A stretch of 64,000 nucleotides of DNA from Clostridia bacterium (lineage in GTDB: Bacteria; Bacillota; Clostridia; Christensenellales; Aristaeellaceae). The translations under genes and the position numbers were made by a program. Location of the stretch: contig JAFRPG010000031.1 in NCBI GenBank assembly GCA_017429265.1, forward strand, positions 1 through 64,000, given 5' to 3'. Below are positions 54,508-63,587 of the stretch, piece by piece. Position 1 is the stretch's first letter, and every line of letters starts with the position of its first letter. The notes below the pieces were generated by a model. It worked only from the letters and a program-made list of their open reading frames with translations, was not told where the DNA came from and did no database searches.

Positions 54508-54847
54508 GACTGTCCACGGAAAGCTCAGGGAAACCATATGGGAGGGGGTTCGCGCTCTGCGGAGCGCGCCAGGGGCTTTCCGATCGATCCGGGGCTGCCG
54601 CCCATTCTCCGCTGAAAACTGTCCCCCGGACAGTTTTCCGGGCGCTCCGAATCCCTGGACCCTTCGGGATCGCCTCTTTCTTGTTTGGTATTGGGCAAAG
54701 TAACGTTGATAAAACCTTGCAATTCCAGAGCCTATCATGAACGGGACGGCGCCGAAGGAGTCCAGAGGGCGATCGGAAAGCCCTCTGGTGCGCCCGCAGG
54801 CGCATCCCCTCATCAACAGAGTTTCCTGAGTGAACGTGAAAAGCTGT
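54508..54847 (+). repeat. Intergenic element copy 8 (340 nt = 272 + 68), module in left arm
   Basis: Follows copy 7 within ten bases, same orientation. The 68-nt module at 54586-54653 interrupts the left-arm hairpin CCAGGGG...CCTGG, on the opposite strand relative to copies 1 and 5b, at the equivalent point of the arm. The length is exactly that of copies 6 and 7 plus 68. No gene is seen in 54227-54860. Confidence 0.92.
54586..54653 (-). repeat. 68-nt nested hairpin module (other copies 249-316 and 38467-38534)
   Basis: All three copies are 68 nt, begin GATTCGGAGCGCCCGG and end GGCAGCCCCGGATC (here on the minus strand). Two contain the palindrome AAAACTGTCC-GGG-GGACAGTTTT; the copy at 249-316 has a slightly shorter version. 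Each replaces the same bases next to GATCGG in an arm of the larger element. Confidence 0.92.
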
Positions 54848-54860
54848 CCTTTTGCATGCG

Positions 54861-54886
54861 AAAACCCGCCGCTTCGGTGCGGCGGG
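54861..54886 (-). terminator. Terminator of the polysaccharide/cytoskeleton-like operon
   Basis: On the minus strand CCCGCCGC pairs with GCGGCGGG around ACCGAA, followed by TTTTC. It lies 16 bases after the last gene. Confidence 0.85.
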
Positions 54887-54902
54887 CGCGGGATGCGGGG
54901 GC

Positions 54903-55235
54903 TCAGCGCACCCGGTATTTCGCCTCGATCCGGCGGTAGCCGAAAATCAGCAGCGGGACGCCGACAAAGGTGCCCGCGGCGATGACGATGCCTGCGGCAC
55001 CCGGATGGAAAACGCCGACGACCGTGCCGGCCCAGTAGATGAGAGAGAAGACGATCCACAGGATGCCGTTGGCCCGGTTGTAGGCACGGACATCGGTGAT
55101 CTCCTCCTTCTTCACCGTGATGCCGGACCAGAACCACATGGGCTCCTTCCGTCGCCAGGCGTAGACCCCGATGCCGGTGATCAGCAGACTGCAGGGGACC
55201 ATCACGACCAGCCAGAACACGGTTTCCACGGGCAT
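54903..55235 (-). CDS. Small membrane protein of unknown function
   Basis: 110 aa with three probable transmembrane helices (VFWLVVMVPCSLLITGIGVYA; GILWIVFSLIYWAGTVVGVF; GIVIAAGTFVGVPLLIFGY). Between helices one and two is WFWSGITVKKEEITDVRAYNRAN, a pattern I associate with uncharacterised Clostridial membrane proteins. ATG 55235 has GGAGG only one base upstream, so GTG 55229 may be the true start. Last gene of the operon, 14 bases after the large actin/Hsp70-fold gene. Confidence 0.75.
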   Translation of the reverse strand: MPVETVFWLVVMVPCSLLITGIGVYAWRRKEPMWFWSGITVKKEEITDVRAYNRANGILWIVFSLIYWAGTVVGVFHPGAAGIVIAAGTFVGVPLLIFGYRRIEAKYRVR

Positions 55236-55249
55236 GCCTCCTTCCGCCC

Positions 55250-58200
55250 TCAGGCCTGCAGCATCGACAGGGCCATGTCCTCGACGATCAGGGAGAAGGC
55301 GCCGGACTCGCTCGCGTGGATACGGGACGCGGCGGCGTTCAGCAGGCTTTCGGCGGTCTGCGAAAATCCGCCCGCGGCCGTGAAGAAGCCTGGGAACAGG
55401 GCCTCGGCGGGGCCCGGCATGGCCTGCCGGAAGGCGAGGAGGAAGTTCGCGGCCAGCTGGGCGGGCGCCAGGACGCCGTTGAGATTGGCCAGGGCGGGGC
55501 TCTGCTCGGCCTGCATCGGCAGGCAGGCGCCGGTGACGGCCTCCATGCCCTGCGCGCCGGACATGACCAGCGGCAGGCTGACGGTCGGATGCCCCTGCGT
55601 CATGGCGACCCGGGGAAACTGCGAGAGGTTCCACTGCGTCGCGCTGTCGAAGGTCTTCAGCATCCGCGGGGCGCGGCCGCAGATGACCAGCGGAAGTTCC
55701 TGCGGCAGGTGGATGGACATGGTGCTGTCCCAGCGGAGCTTTTCGAGCATCAGGCCGGCGCCGGTCAGCCGCAGGGCAAAGGTCAGCAGCAGCAGGGCCT
55801 GGATCCGGGATGGGCGCATGGCGGCGGAGCAGGCGGCGCCGATCACCGCGGCGGTCTCGCGGAACTCCGGCCCGAGCAGGGTGTCGAGGGTCCGCTGGAG
55901 GAGGGAGAAGGCGGCGGGGTCGGTGCCGGCGCGGTCGACCGCCCCGACGGCCTGCTGAATGCGGCGGGTGTGCGGCCCCAGCGGGGTGCCGGGCGCCAGC
56001 CAGAATTCGCCCTTGAGCCACTCGGGCCGCAGGCTGAAGGCCGTGGCCAGGAAGCCGGTCATGCCGCCGCCGAGCTCAAGGCTCAGGGCCGGACGCTCCA
56101 TGCCGCGCAGCCAGACGGCGGCGCAGGTGGAGGAGGCTCCGATATCGACCAGGGCAAAGGCCGCCGACAGGGTCTGGCTCCGCTGCCAGACGCAGAGGCT
56201 CCACAGGCGGCGGACGGCCTCGGGCTGGGCGGGGGAGGAGAGGCCGCAGGCGCGGACGGTCTGCTCCGCCACGGCGGCGAATTCCGCGCCGATCGCCTGG
56301 CGCTGGGCGTCGCTGAGCCCGTCCGGCAGGACGAGGCGCAGGCGCAGGCCGCTCACCCCGCGCAGGACGGCGGCCAGGGACAGGAGCACGGCGCTCTCCC
56401 GGAGGAGGAGCCTGCGCGCGCGGCGGGTCCGGCCGTCGGTCTGCCAGAGCAGGTCGCTCACGGCGTCCGCGTCCCCGGCCTCGTCGGCGATGCGCCCGTG
56501 CTCGAAGGGCAGGGGATCGTCGGCGGTCTCGTCGAGGAGGACGCAGGGCGGGAGCAGCCCCTGAACGGGGCCGACCGGCAGGGGTTCGCGGGCGGGCTCC
56601 GGATCGCTGCGCAGGAGGATGCGCCACAGGCCGGGCAGCTGGAGCGGGGATCCGTTGACGGCCAGCTTGAGGGCGCTCGCGCCGAGCTCGACCGCGGCCG
56701 TGACCTCCCCGCCGCCGGGCACGGAGCGCTGGCGGTCCGCGGCGATCAGCGCGCCGATCGAGACCGGGCCCCGGCTCAGGGCGATCACGTGCGGATAGGA
56801 GTCGACACAGTGGACACTGTCCCCGTCCGCGCCCTGTTCGATCTCCGTCCAGACGCCGCGGTGCAGGCAGGCGCAGCGGATCTCCCCGCGCAGGCTGAGC
56901 CACCAGGCGTGCCAGGAGCGGGCGGGCAGGGCCACGTTGGGCCAGAGGGAGACCGACGGGGCCTCCTCCAGCAGGATCTGTTCGTCAGAGGCATAGACGC
57001 GGGTGAGGGTGACGTCGCCGCGCCCGCGGAGCGTGAAACCGGCCTCGATGCGGCTGCCGGGCAGGAGGCTGAAGCGCAGGGTATCGACCGCGAGGAGCGG
57101 CTGATCCCAGCTGTGCCGGGCCATGTGCTCCGCCAGCGCCGGGGAGACGGGCGGCAGGACGGTCCGGTTTTCCTGCGGGTGGAGCTGGATCCGGCAGAGG
57201 TCCTCGAGCACCGCGTCGCCGAGCAGGCCGCCGCGGACCAGGGTCAGCCGGTCGGAGAAGGCGCATTCGGCCAGGGCCGCGTCGTCGCCGAGGGCCTCGC
57301 GGAGCAGGTACTTCTGGGAGGGGGAACCGTCGAGGGGGAAGGCAAAGCTCAGCGGATCGTGGGCGGAGGTGACGCCCTCGCGCAGGGTCCCGATCCAGGT
57401 CTCCGCCTCGCGGGCGGCCCGGGTGTCGAGCAGGTTTTGCCGCTCGTCAAGCCACTGCTGAAGGCGCTCGGCGGCCTTTTTGCAGAAGGTCCCGGAGCAG
57501 CTCTCCAGTCGGCTCAGCTCTCCGAGGAGGACGGTCAGGGTGTCCCGCTGCTCCTGGGCGTGATCGGGCAAGGGCTCCACGCCGAGGCGGCTGTTCAGGC
57601 GCGCGAAGGGGACCCCGCGCCAGTACCAGATCCCGTCCTCCGGCAGGCGGGGCAGGGAGGCCTGCTTCCCGAGGGCGGCGAGGAGGGCGTTTTTGCCCGG
57701 AGCGTGCGTCTCTCCGATAAAGCTGAGACCGTCGAAAACCTCCTCGTCCCGCAGGCAGACGGTGGTGAGGACGCGGGCGCGCCAGCTGTTGGACTCGGGG
57801 CCGGTCAGCATGCAGTCGGCGGTGCGGTTCTCCAGGGCGGAGATGTCCTCGGCGAAGCGCTGGGCCTGCGGGCCGGCGAGGGCGTGGAGGCGGGTGATCA
57901 GGACGCGCCGCTCCGGCTCGGTGAGCCAGGGCAGCGGGTCGCCGAAGCGGGAGGCCGTGTCGAGCCAGCGGATCCGGGCGGGCAGCTGACCGCGCAGGGC
58001 GGGCGGCTGAACGGCGGGGAGGATCCCCCAGGCCGGGTCCGTGCGGCCGAGGACCTCGCGCCGCCCCTCCGTGTTCCAGAACACGAGTGAGACCCGCTCC
58101 GTCCCGAGAGCTTTCAGGAGGGCACCGGTCAGCGGGGAGGAATCCGCGCGCAGGGTCTCCACGGTCAGGCGGCCCTCGGGGTACAGGTCGGAGAGCAGGG

Positions 58201-58387
58201 CAAACGCCAAAAGGCCGCGCCAGGCGGCTTCCTCGGGCTGTTCATCAGCTGTCTCGGGCGGGGCGGGCGGCAGGGCGGCGGCGGTCAGCCGCGCCAGGGA
58301 GTCGCCCGCGCGGATCATGCCGACGCCCTCGTCCAGCGGCACCGTCTCCTGCTCGTCCGGCAGGAGGATCAGGGTTTCGTCGCTCAT
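55250..58387 (-). CDS. Large protein with C-terminal actin/Hsp70-fold (ASKHA) ATPase, SrfB-like
   Basis: About 1045 aa, no signal peptide. The N-terminal ~550 residues are unrecognised. The C-terminal half shows the spaced ASKHA motifs: phosphate-1 VTAAVELGASALKLAVNG (about 564), a helix pair with LVLPDGLSDAQRQAIGAEF, phosphate-2 AFALVDIGASSTCAAVWLRG (about 746) followed by LELGGGMTGFL, and an adenosine-loop-like PLVICGRAPRML (about 900). The arrangement resembles SrfB-type proteins encoded beside tubulin-like (PF13809) proteins. ATG 58387 is preferred (GGAGG seven bases upstream). Directly downstream of the tubulin-like gene, so a two-component filament or scaffold is plausible. Function unknown. 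Confidence 0.75.
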   Translation of the reverse strand: MSDETLILLPDEQETVPLDEGVGMIRAGDSLARLTAAALPPAPPETADEQPEEAAWRGLLAFALLSDLYPEGRLTVETLRADSSPLTGALLKALGTERVSLVFWNTEGRREVLGRTDPAWGILPAVQPPALRGQLPARIRWLDTASRFGDPLPWLTEPERRVLITRLHALAGPQAQRFAEDISALENRTADCMLTGPESNSWRARVLTTVCLRDEEVFDGLSFIGETHAPGKNALLAALGKQASLPRLPEDGIWYWRGVPFARLNSRLGVEPLPDHAQEQRDTLTVLLGELSRLESCSGTFCKKAAERLQQWLDERQNLLDTRAAREAETWIGTLREGVTSAHDPLSFAFPLDGSPSQKYLLREALGDDAALAECAFSDRLTLVRGGLLGDAVLEDLCRIQLHPQENRTVLPPVSPALAEHMARHSWDQPLLAVDTLRFSLLPGSRIEAGFTLRGRGDVTLTRVYASDEQILLEEAPSVSLWPNVALPARSWHAWWLSLRGEIRCACLHRGVWTEIEQGADGDSVHCVDSYPHVIALSRGPVSIGALIAADRQRSVPGGGEVTAAVELGASALKLAVNGSPLQLPGLWRILLRSDPEPAREPLPVGPVQGLLPPCVLLDETADDPLPFEHGRIADEAGDADAVSDLLWQTDGRTRRARRLLLRESAVLLSLAAVLRGVSGLRLRLVLPDGLSDAQRQAIGAEFAAVAEQTVRACGLSSPAQPEAVRRLWSLCVWQRSQTLSAAFALVDIGASSTCAAVWLRGMERPALSLELGGGMTGFLATAFSLRPEWLKGEFWLAPGTPLGPHTRRIQQAVGAVDRAGTDPAAFSLLQRTLDTLLGPEFRETAAVIGAACSAAMRPSRIQALLLLTFALRLTGAGLMLEKLRWDSTMSIHLPQELPLVICGRAPRMLKTFDSATQWNLSQFPRVAMTQGHPTVSLPLVMSGAQGMEAVTGACLPMQAEQSPALANLNGVLAPAQLAANFLLAFRQAMPGPAEALFPGFFTAAGGFSQTAESLLNAAASRIHASESGAFSLIVEDMALSMLQA

Positions 58388-58403
58388 GGTCATTCCTCCG
58401 GCG

Positions 58404-60218
58404 TTACCGGCAGGCGCGCTGCACGGCCTCGATCAGGGAGAGGGCGGACGTCGGGCCCTCGGCGTTCTCGCGCAGGACGCGCTCCTGGGCGCTGTGCGCG
58501 GGGAAACGGGTCCAGGGCCAGGCGGTCAGCATCAGCTGGGCCTGGCGTCCGCGGGCCTTCGCGTCGAGACCGTCCAGCCCGCAGAGGGCGTCCAGCCAGG
58601 CGGCGGGCCAGAGGACCTCCGCGGAGCTGTCGCCCGTCACGCCGTCGGCGAGCGGGGGCTGGCGGCGGGCCTCCTCGGTCACGGCCCGGGCGAGGTCCTG
58701 CGCGGCGCGGTCGGCCCGGCCCTCGAGGTCGGCGAGGCGGCGCTCCATGCGGCGGAGACGGGCCCGCGCCTGGTCGATCCGGGACATGTCCTCGGGCTTG
58801 GCCACGGTCACGGCCTTACGGATGCGGCGGTCGGCCTCCTCGGCCTGGGCGCGCACCTCCTGGGCTTCCGCGCGGGTCCGGGATGCGACATCGCGCAGCA
58901 TCTCGCGGCGCAGGCGGCCGCCCTGCTGCTTGTCCAGTTCTTCCTGGACGCGCAGCTCCTCCTCCAGGCGCAGGCGCGACTGTTCCTCCTCGCGCAGGGC
59001 GAGCTCGGCGTCGGTGTCCTGCATGTCGTGGCGGTGGATGACCGTCACCTGGGCCATGCCGCTCTCGCGGATGTCGTGCTCGAGCAAGGCAAGCTGACCG
59101 GCGATCCGCAGGACTTCGTCATAGTGCTCCGCGGCGGCCTTCCGGGCCGCGAGCAGGGGCGGGGTCGGCCGCAGGACATAGGGCAGGCTGCGCTGCAGGT
59201 CCCGCAGGAAGCAGGCGCCGGTGTGCGCGATCAGGGCGGCCCGTTCGACCTGGACCGCGGAGACTTCGCGCTCGGAGGCGCCGGTGCCGCGGCGCGGCAG
59301 GTACTGGGCGATCCAGGGCGTCATCCGGTCGCGCAGGCCGGACTTCTCTCTCAGCACGCGCAGGGCCTCCGGGGCGTAGTACCCGGTCCAGAGCGCGTCG
59401 AAGCGGATCAGGGAGTCGAGCGCGCGGCCCCAGCTTTCGCCGCCGGGATCGAGGACCTGCCAGTTCAGGCGGGTCGGCGCGCGGAAGGCGAAGGTGCCGG
59501 TCTCCCCGGCGAGGAAGGAGTCCAGGGCGCGCAGGCAGATCAGGTGGAGCAGGTGCGGGCCGTCGCCCTCGCTGCGGCAGTCCTCCGGCAGCCCGGCCAG
59601 GGCGAGGAATCGCGGCCGGAGGTCGGTCTCCGCGAGGAAGCGGCGCACGGGACCGGAAGGGTCGGCCTGGCTGAGACCGGTGATCAGCGCGCAGCCGAGC
59701 GGACGGCCGGCGAGACGCGGGGCCAGGGCCCTCACGCCGGCGTTCCCAACGCTCTCGGCGAGGGAGGCGAGGAGCATGACCGGCGTCTCCGGCGCGTCCT
59801 CCAGCACCTCGCACAGGGCGTCGTCGGGGTCGGTCAGGCGCTGCTCCCAGGCGGCGCTGGCGGCCCTTGCGGAGGCGGTCATCGGCGGCGCGCTGACCTC
59901 GGCCGCGGGCAGCAGGGCCTGCAGCAGGGCGCGGTCGTCCTCGCTCCGGCTCAGGGAGAGCAGGGGCTCGGCGGGGGCGCCTGTCCGCAGGCTGAGATCG
60001 GGCTCAAGGCCCGTGTGCGGGGTCCGGCCCCAGGCGGCGCGGAGCTCCCGGTACGCCCGGTACAGGGCTTGCAGGCGTTCCCCGGCGCCCTCGGGCGGGA
60101 AGAGCAGGCTGACGCGCAGTTCGTCCCCCCGCGGCAGCGCACCGCAAAAGGCGCAGCAGACCAGGGCCTCCGCGATGCGCGCACCGGCCGTGCCGATGCA
60201 GACGAGGGAAACGTTCAT
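58404..60218 (-). CDS. Tubulin-like (PF13809-type) coiled-coil protein
   Basis: 604 aa. The N-terminus MNVSLVCIGTAGARIAEALV then CCAFCGAL and DELRVSLL resembles the first Rossmann strand, glycine turn and helix of Tubulin_2 proteins. Residues about 146-170 (VMLLASLAESVGNAGVRALA) fall where the GGTGxSG GTP-loop is expected, but the loop is altered. A long coiled coil covers about 400-515 (EEEQSRLRLEEELRVQEELD onward). The C-terminal ~85 residues are helical and ordinary. Starts at ATG 60218 with AAAGGCGG upstream, 22 bases after galE; 16 bases before the actin/Hsp70-fold gene. Family assignment is inferred by eye. Confidence 0.65.
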   Translation of the reverse strand: MNVSLVCIGTAGARIAEALVCCAFCGALPRGDELRVSLLFPPEGAGERLQALYRAYRELRAAWGRTPHTGLEPDLSLRTGAPAEPLLSLSRSEDDRALLQALLPAAEVSAPPMTASARAASAAWEQRLTDPDDALCEVLEDAPETPVMLLASLAESVGNAGVRALAPRLAGRPLGCALITGLSQADPSGPVRRFLAETDLRPRFLALAGLPEDCRSEGDGPHLLHLICLRALDSFLAGETGTFAFRAPTRLNWQVLDPGGESWGRALDSLIRFDALWTGYYAPEALRVLREKSGLRDRMTPWIAQYLPRRGTGASEREVSAVQVERAALIAHTGACFLRDLQRSLPYVLRPTPPLLAARKAAAEHYDEVLRIAGQLALLEHDIRESGMAQVTVIHRHDMQDTDAELALREEEQSRLRLEEELRVQEELDKQQGGRLRREMLRDVASRTRAEAQEVRAQAEEADRRIRKAVTVAKPEDMSRIDQARARLRRMERRLADLEGRADRAAQDLARAVTEEARRQPPLADGVTGDSSAEVLWPAAWLDALCGLDGLDAKARGRQAQLMLTAWPWTRFPAHSAQERVLRENAEGPTSALSLIEAVQRACR

Positions 60219-60240
60219 GGCGTCAGCCGCCTTTCGTCGT

Positions 60241-61257
60241 TCAGGTGCGGTAGCCCATGGGGTTCATGGACTGCCAGTGCCACGCGTCGCGGCACATGTC
60301 CTCCAGGGTGTGGGTCGCCTCCCAGCCGAGCAGGCGCTTCGCCTTGGACGGGTCGGCGTAGCAGGCCGCGACGTCGCCCGGGCGGCGGGGCGCGATCTCG
60401 CAGGGGATGCGGATCCCGTTCACACGCTCAAAGGTACGGACGATGTCCAGCACGCTGTAGCCCACGCCGGTGCCGAGGTTGATGATCTCGCAGCCGGTGT
60501 GCTTTGCCGCGTAGTCGCAGGCGCAGACGTGGCCGCGGCCCAGGTCCACCACGTGGATGTAGTCGCGCACGCCGGTGCCGTCGGGGGTGTCGTAGTCGTT
60601 GCCGAAGACGTTCAGATGATCGAGGCGTCCCGCCGCCACCTGGGTGATGAAGGGCATGAGGTTGTTCGGGATGCCCGCGGGGTCCTCGCCGATGCGGCCG
60701 CTCTCGTGCGCGCCGATCGGGTTGAAGTAGCGCAGCAGCACGACGCTCCACTCCGGGTCCGCCTCGCACACGCTGCCGAGGATCTTCTCGATCATGTACT
60801 TCGTCCAGCCGTAGGGGTTGGTGCAGCCCTTGCAGAACATGTCCTCCCGCAGCGGGACCTCGTCCGGCACGCCGTAGACGGTGGCGGAGGAGGAGAAGAC
60901 CAGGCGCTTCACCCCGTGGGCGGCCATGGTCTCGCAGAGGGTGAGGGTGGTGTCGAGGTTGTTGCGGTAGTAGCGCAGGGGCTGACGGACGCTCTCGCCC
61001 ACGGCCTTCAGGCCCGCGAAGTGGATCACCGCGTCGATCCGGTTCTCCTCAAAGATCCGGTCCATGGCGGCGCGGTCGCTCACGTCCGCCTCGTAGACGG
61101 GGACGGACCTGCCGCTCAGCTCCTCCACCCGGCGGACCGCCTCGGGACAGCTGTTGACGTAGTTGTCGACGACGATCGCCTCATGGCCCGCGGCCAGGAG
61201 CTCGAGGCAGGTATGGGTGGCGATGTATCCGGCGCCGCCGGTGAGCAGGATGTTCAT
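60241..61257 (-). CDS. galE: UDP-glucose 4-epimerase
   Basis: 338 aa, usual GalE length. NAD-binding MNILLTGGAGYIATHTCLEL, FAGLKAVGESV, active-site Ser in FSSSATVYG, and the YxxxK motif in NPYGWTKYMIE, then RYFNPIGAHESGRIGEDP and GTGVRDYIHVVDL. It interconverts UDP-glucose and UDP-galactose for polysaccharide synthesis. ATG 61257 is chosen, with AAGGAG eight bases upstream; ATG 61263 is too close. Confidence 0.96.
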   Translation of the reverse strand: MNILLTGGAGYIATHTCLELLAAGHEAIVVDNYVNSCPEAVRRVEELSGRSVPVYEADVSDRAAMDRIFEENRIDAVIHFAGLKAVGESVRQPLRYYRNNLDTTLTLCETMAAHGVKRLVFSSSATVYGVPDEVPLREDMFCKGCTNPYGWTKYMIEKILGSVCEADPEWSVVLLRYFNPIGAHESGRIGEDPAGIPNNLMPFITQVAAGRLDHLNVFGNDYDTPDGTGVRDYIHVVDLGRGHVCACDYAAKHTGCEIINLGTGVGYSVLDIVRTFERVNGIRIPCEIAPRRPGDVAACYADPSKAKRLLGWEATHTLEDMCRDAWHWQSMNPMGYRT

Positions 61258-61280
61258 CTGCATGTCTCCTTCTGTCGGTC

Positions 61281-62177
61281 TCAGAGCTTCTCCGGGTACT
61301 CGCCGGCCTCGTGCAGGCGGCGGAGGGCTTCCTGCACCAGGGGCTTGTCCTCGCGGTAGGTGACGCCGAACCACTTGGCATGGGTGTGCAGCACGCGGAC
61401 GGAGAGGCCGTCCTCATGCATCAGCTCGTCGATCAGGGTGGGAAGGACGTACTCGCACTTGAGTTCGTCCGCGTGCGCGCGCAGGAAGGCGCCGAGCTTC
61501 TCCTCCGCGCGGGCGAAGAACCAGGGGGTCAGGCCCCAGAAGTTCATCGACACGGGGGTGTCGTGCGCATAGGGCTCGCTCGGGGTCTCCGGGGCGAAAT
61601 CGCGGATCTTCCCCTCGCTGTCCCAGCCGAGCTTGTAGGTTTCGGTGACCGAGGCCAGGCATCCCTGCGCGTCGGTCGAGCAGACGCCGCGGGTCACCGT
61701 GCCGTGGTCGGAGAGGGTGTTGCCCAGATCGTAGGCCACCATGCAGGCCGCCTTGCCCTCCATGCCGCGCAGGGCCTCGGCGATGCAGACGAAGGCGTCC
61801 TTGCCGTAGTAGTCGTCGGCGTTGACCACCGCGAAGGGGCCGTTGACGACGTCCCTGGCGCAGAGGACGGCGTGCACGGTGCCGTAGGGCTTGGTGCGGT
61901 CCGCGGGTGGGGTGAAGCCGCCGGGCAGGCTGTCGGCCTCCTGGTAGGCGTAGGCGACCTCGCACTTCTGTCCGATGCGGTCGCCGACCAGGCTGCGGAA
62001 GCGCTCGTCCATGCTCCTGCGGATGACGAACACCACGCGGTCAAAGCCGGCGGCGAGCGCGTCGTGGATCGTGTACTCCATCAGGATCTCCCCGTGGGGG
62101 CCGAGGCCGTCGATCTGCTTGTCTCCGCCGTAGCGGGAGCCGAGACCGGCCGCCATGATGAGCAGGGTAATGGCCAT
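61281..62177 (-). CDS. Sugar-1-phosphate nucleotidyltransferase (NTP_transferase)
   Basis: 298 aa. NTP-transferase signature LLIMAAGLGSRYGGDKQ, product-binding FAVVNADDYYGKDAF, then LTPWFFARAEEKL. It differs from GalU in the AAGLGSRYGG loop (GalU has GxGTRxxP). This type, widespread in gut bacteria, lacks an assigned substrate; UDP- or dTDP-sugar formation is likely. ATG 62177 with AAAGGAGG upstream, between the sugar phosphotransferase and galE. Confidence 0.88.
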   Translation of the reverse strand: MAITLLIMAAGLGSRYGGDKQIDGLGPHGEILMEYTIHDALAAGFDRVVFVIRRSMDERFRSLVGDRIGQKCEVAYAYQEADSLPGGFTPPADRTKPYGTVHAVLCARDVVNGPFAVVNADDYYGKDAFVCIAEALRGMEGKAACMVAYDLGNTLSDHGTVTRGVCSTDAQGCLASVTETYKLGWDSEGKIRDFAPETPSEPYAHDTPVSMNFWGLTPWFFARAEEKLGAFLRAHADELKCEYVLPTLIDELMHEDGLSVRVLHTHAKWFGVTYREDKPLVQEALRRLHEAGEYPEKL

Positions 62178-62179
62178 GG

Positions 62180-63553
62180 TCAATCCTCCTTTGATTCGTC
62201 CTGGGTAAAGGGCTCGGTGGAGTCCTTCTTGAAAAACACGGTCAGCGTGCGGAAGATCAGCCGCACGTCGGTCCAGAGCGAGAACCGCTCGATGTACATG
62301 AGGTCGAGCATCAGCTTGTCCTCGGGACTGGTATTGTACCGGCCCTCGATCTGCGCATAGCCGGTCAGGCCCGCCTTCATCTTTTCGCGGTAGACGAAGG
62401 TGGGCAGGGCGGTCTTGTAGCGCTCCACGTTGCTGAGCATCTCCGGGCGCGGGCCCACGAGGGTCATGTCGCCGATGAGGATGTTCCAGAACTGGGGCAG
62501 TTCGTCGAGGCGCAGGCGCCGCAGCACCCGGCCCAGGCGTGTCACACGCCGGTCGCCCGCGCGGACGGAGTGCTCCGCCGAGCCCTTGCGCATGGTGCGG
62601 AACTTGCGGATCACGAAGCGGTGGCCGCCGAGGGTCACGCGCTCCTGGCGGAAGAGGACCGGCCGCCCGTCCGTAAGCAGGATCGCGAGGGCGATCAGGC
62701 CCATCAACGGGGAGAGCAGGATGAGCACCAGGGCGCTGATCGAGATGTCCATCAGCCGCTTCACGATCCGCTGGCCGAGGGTCATCTTGTGGTAGTCCAT
62801 CTCGAGGAAGGGCGCGTCGTCCACGATCAGCGGCTGGGCCGCGGAGAGCATGATGTCCTGCAGGTCGGCCTTGCACACGACGTCGCGGCGCAGGTCGTAG
62901 CAGATCCGGTAGAGGGTCAGCCGGGCCTCGTCGGGCACGCCCGCGATGAAGACGACCTCGGCCTGCTCGATGCGGGCGGGGAGGTCCGGGTCGGTCCACA
63001 GGGCCACGTCGCGCACATGCCACTGCAGGCGGTAGCGGCCGATCTTTTCGCTGAGGCTGGCCTCGTCCGCGGGGTCGCTGAGGATCAGCAGGCAGGCCCG
63101 CGGCAGGTGCAGGCGGAAGTACAGGAAGTTGCCGAAGCGCACCATCCCGTAGATGAACACGGCCTGCAGCACGACGCAGAGCAGCAGCAGCGGAAAGTCC
63201 GGCCCGAAGAAGACCAGGCGGTCGTTGCGGTTCGGGTTCACGTTCATGATCTGCAGCTGGAGGTAGGTCACCAGGCAGGTGAACAGGCTCCCGAGGGCCA
63301 TCGAGGAGGTGATGGGCCGGCTCTTCTTGCGCCCCACGTCATAGCCGCCGTAGATGTGCAGCATGGCGATGCAGGCCGCCAGCCAGGTCAGCAGGGTCGT
63401 GGCGAGGGTGCGGCTCGGGCGGCGGAGCGCCTCGTTGTGGACGCTCATCAGCGCGAAAAAGATCAGGCTGAGCCCGAGATAGGTCAGCAGCCGCAGCATG
63501 CTGACCAGGATTTCGGAGCGGTGACGCCGCAGACTTGCGCGCGCCTTTCCCAT
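62180..63553 (-). CDS. Undecaprenyl-phosphate sugar phosphotransferase (exopolysaccharide initiator)
   Basis: 457 aa. N-terminal part with about four membrane helices (residues 17-140) and a degenerate Rossmann middle domain. The C-terminal bacterial sugar transferase domain begins KRLMDISISALVLILLSPLM. It contains PVLFRQERVTLGGHRFVIRK, FRTMRKGS, LRLDELPQFWNILIGDM, LVGPRPE and KAGLTGYAQIEGR. It moves a sugar-1-phosphate onto the lipid carrier at the start of capsule/exopolysaccharide assembly. ATG 63553. First gene of the operon, three bases before the nucleotidyltransferase. Confidence 0.94.
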   Translation of the reverse strand: MGKARASLRRHRSEILVSMLRLLTYLGLSLIFFALMSVHNEALRRPSRTLATTLLTWLAACIAMLHIYGGYDVGRKKSRPITSSMALGSLFTCLVTYLQLQIMNVNPNRNDRLVFFGPDFPLLLLCVVLQAVFIYGMVRFGNFLYFRLHLPRACLLILSDPADEASLSEKIGRYRLQWHVRDVALWTDPDLPARIEQAEVVFIAGVPDEARLTLYRICYDLRRDVVCKADLQDIMLSAAQPLIVDDAPFLEMDYHKMTLGQRIVKRLMDISISALVLILLSPLMGLIALAILLTDGRPVLFRQERVTLGGHRFVIRKFRTMRKGSAEHSVRAGDRRVTRLGRVLRRLRLDELPQFWNILIGDMTLVGPRPEMLSNVERYKTALPTFVYREKMKAGLTGYAQIEGRYNTSPEDKLMLDLMYIERFSLWTDVRLIFRTLTVFFKKDSTEPFTQDESKED

Positions 63554-63587
63554 GCCTTTGCCCGCCTCCCTTCCGCCGGTCCGATGT

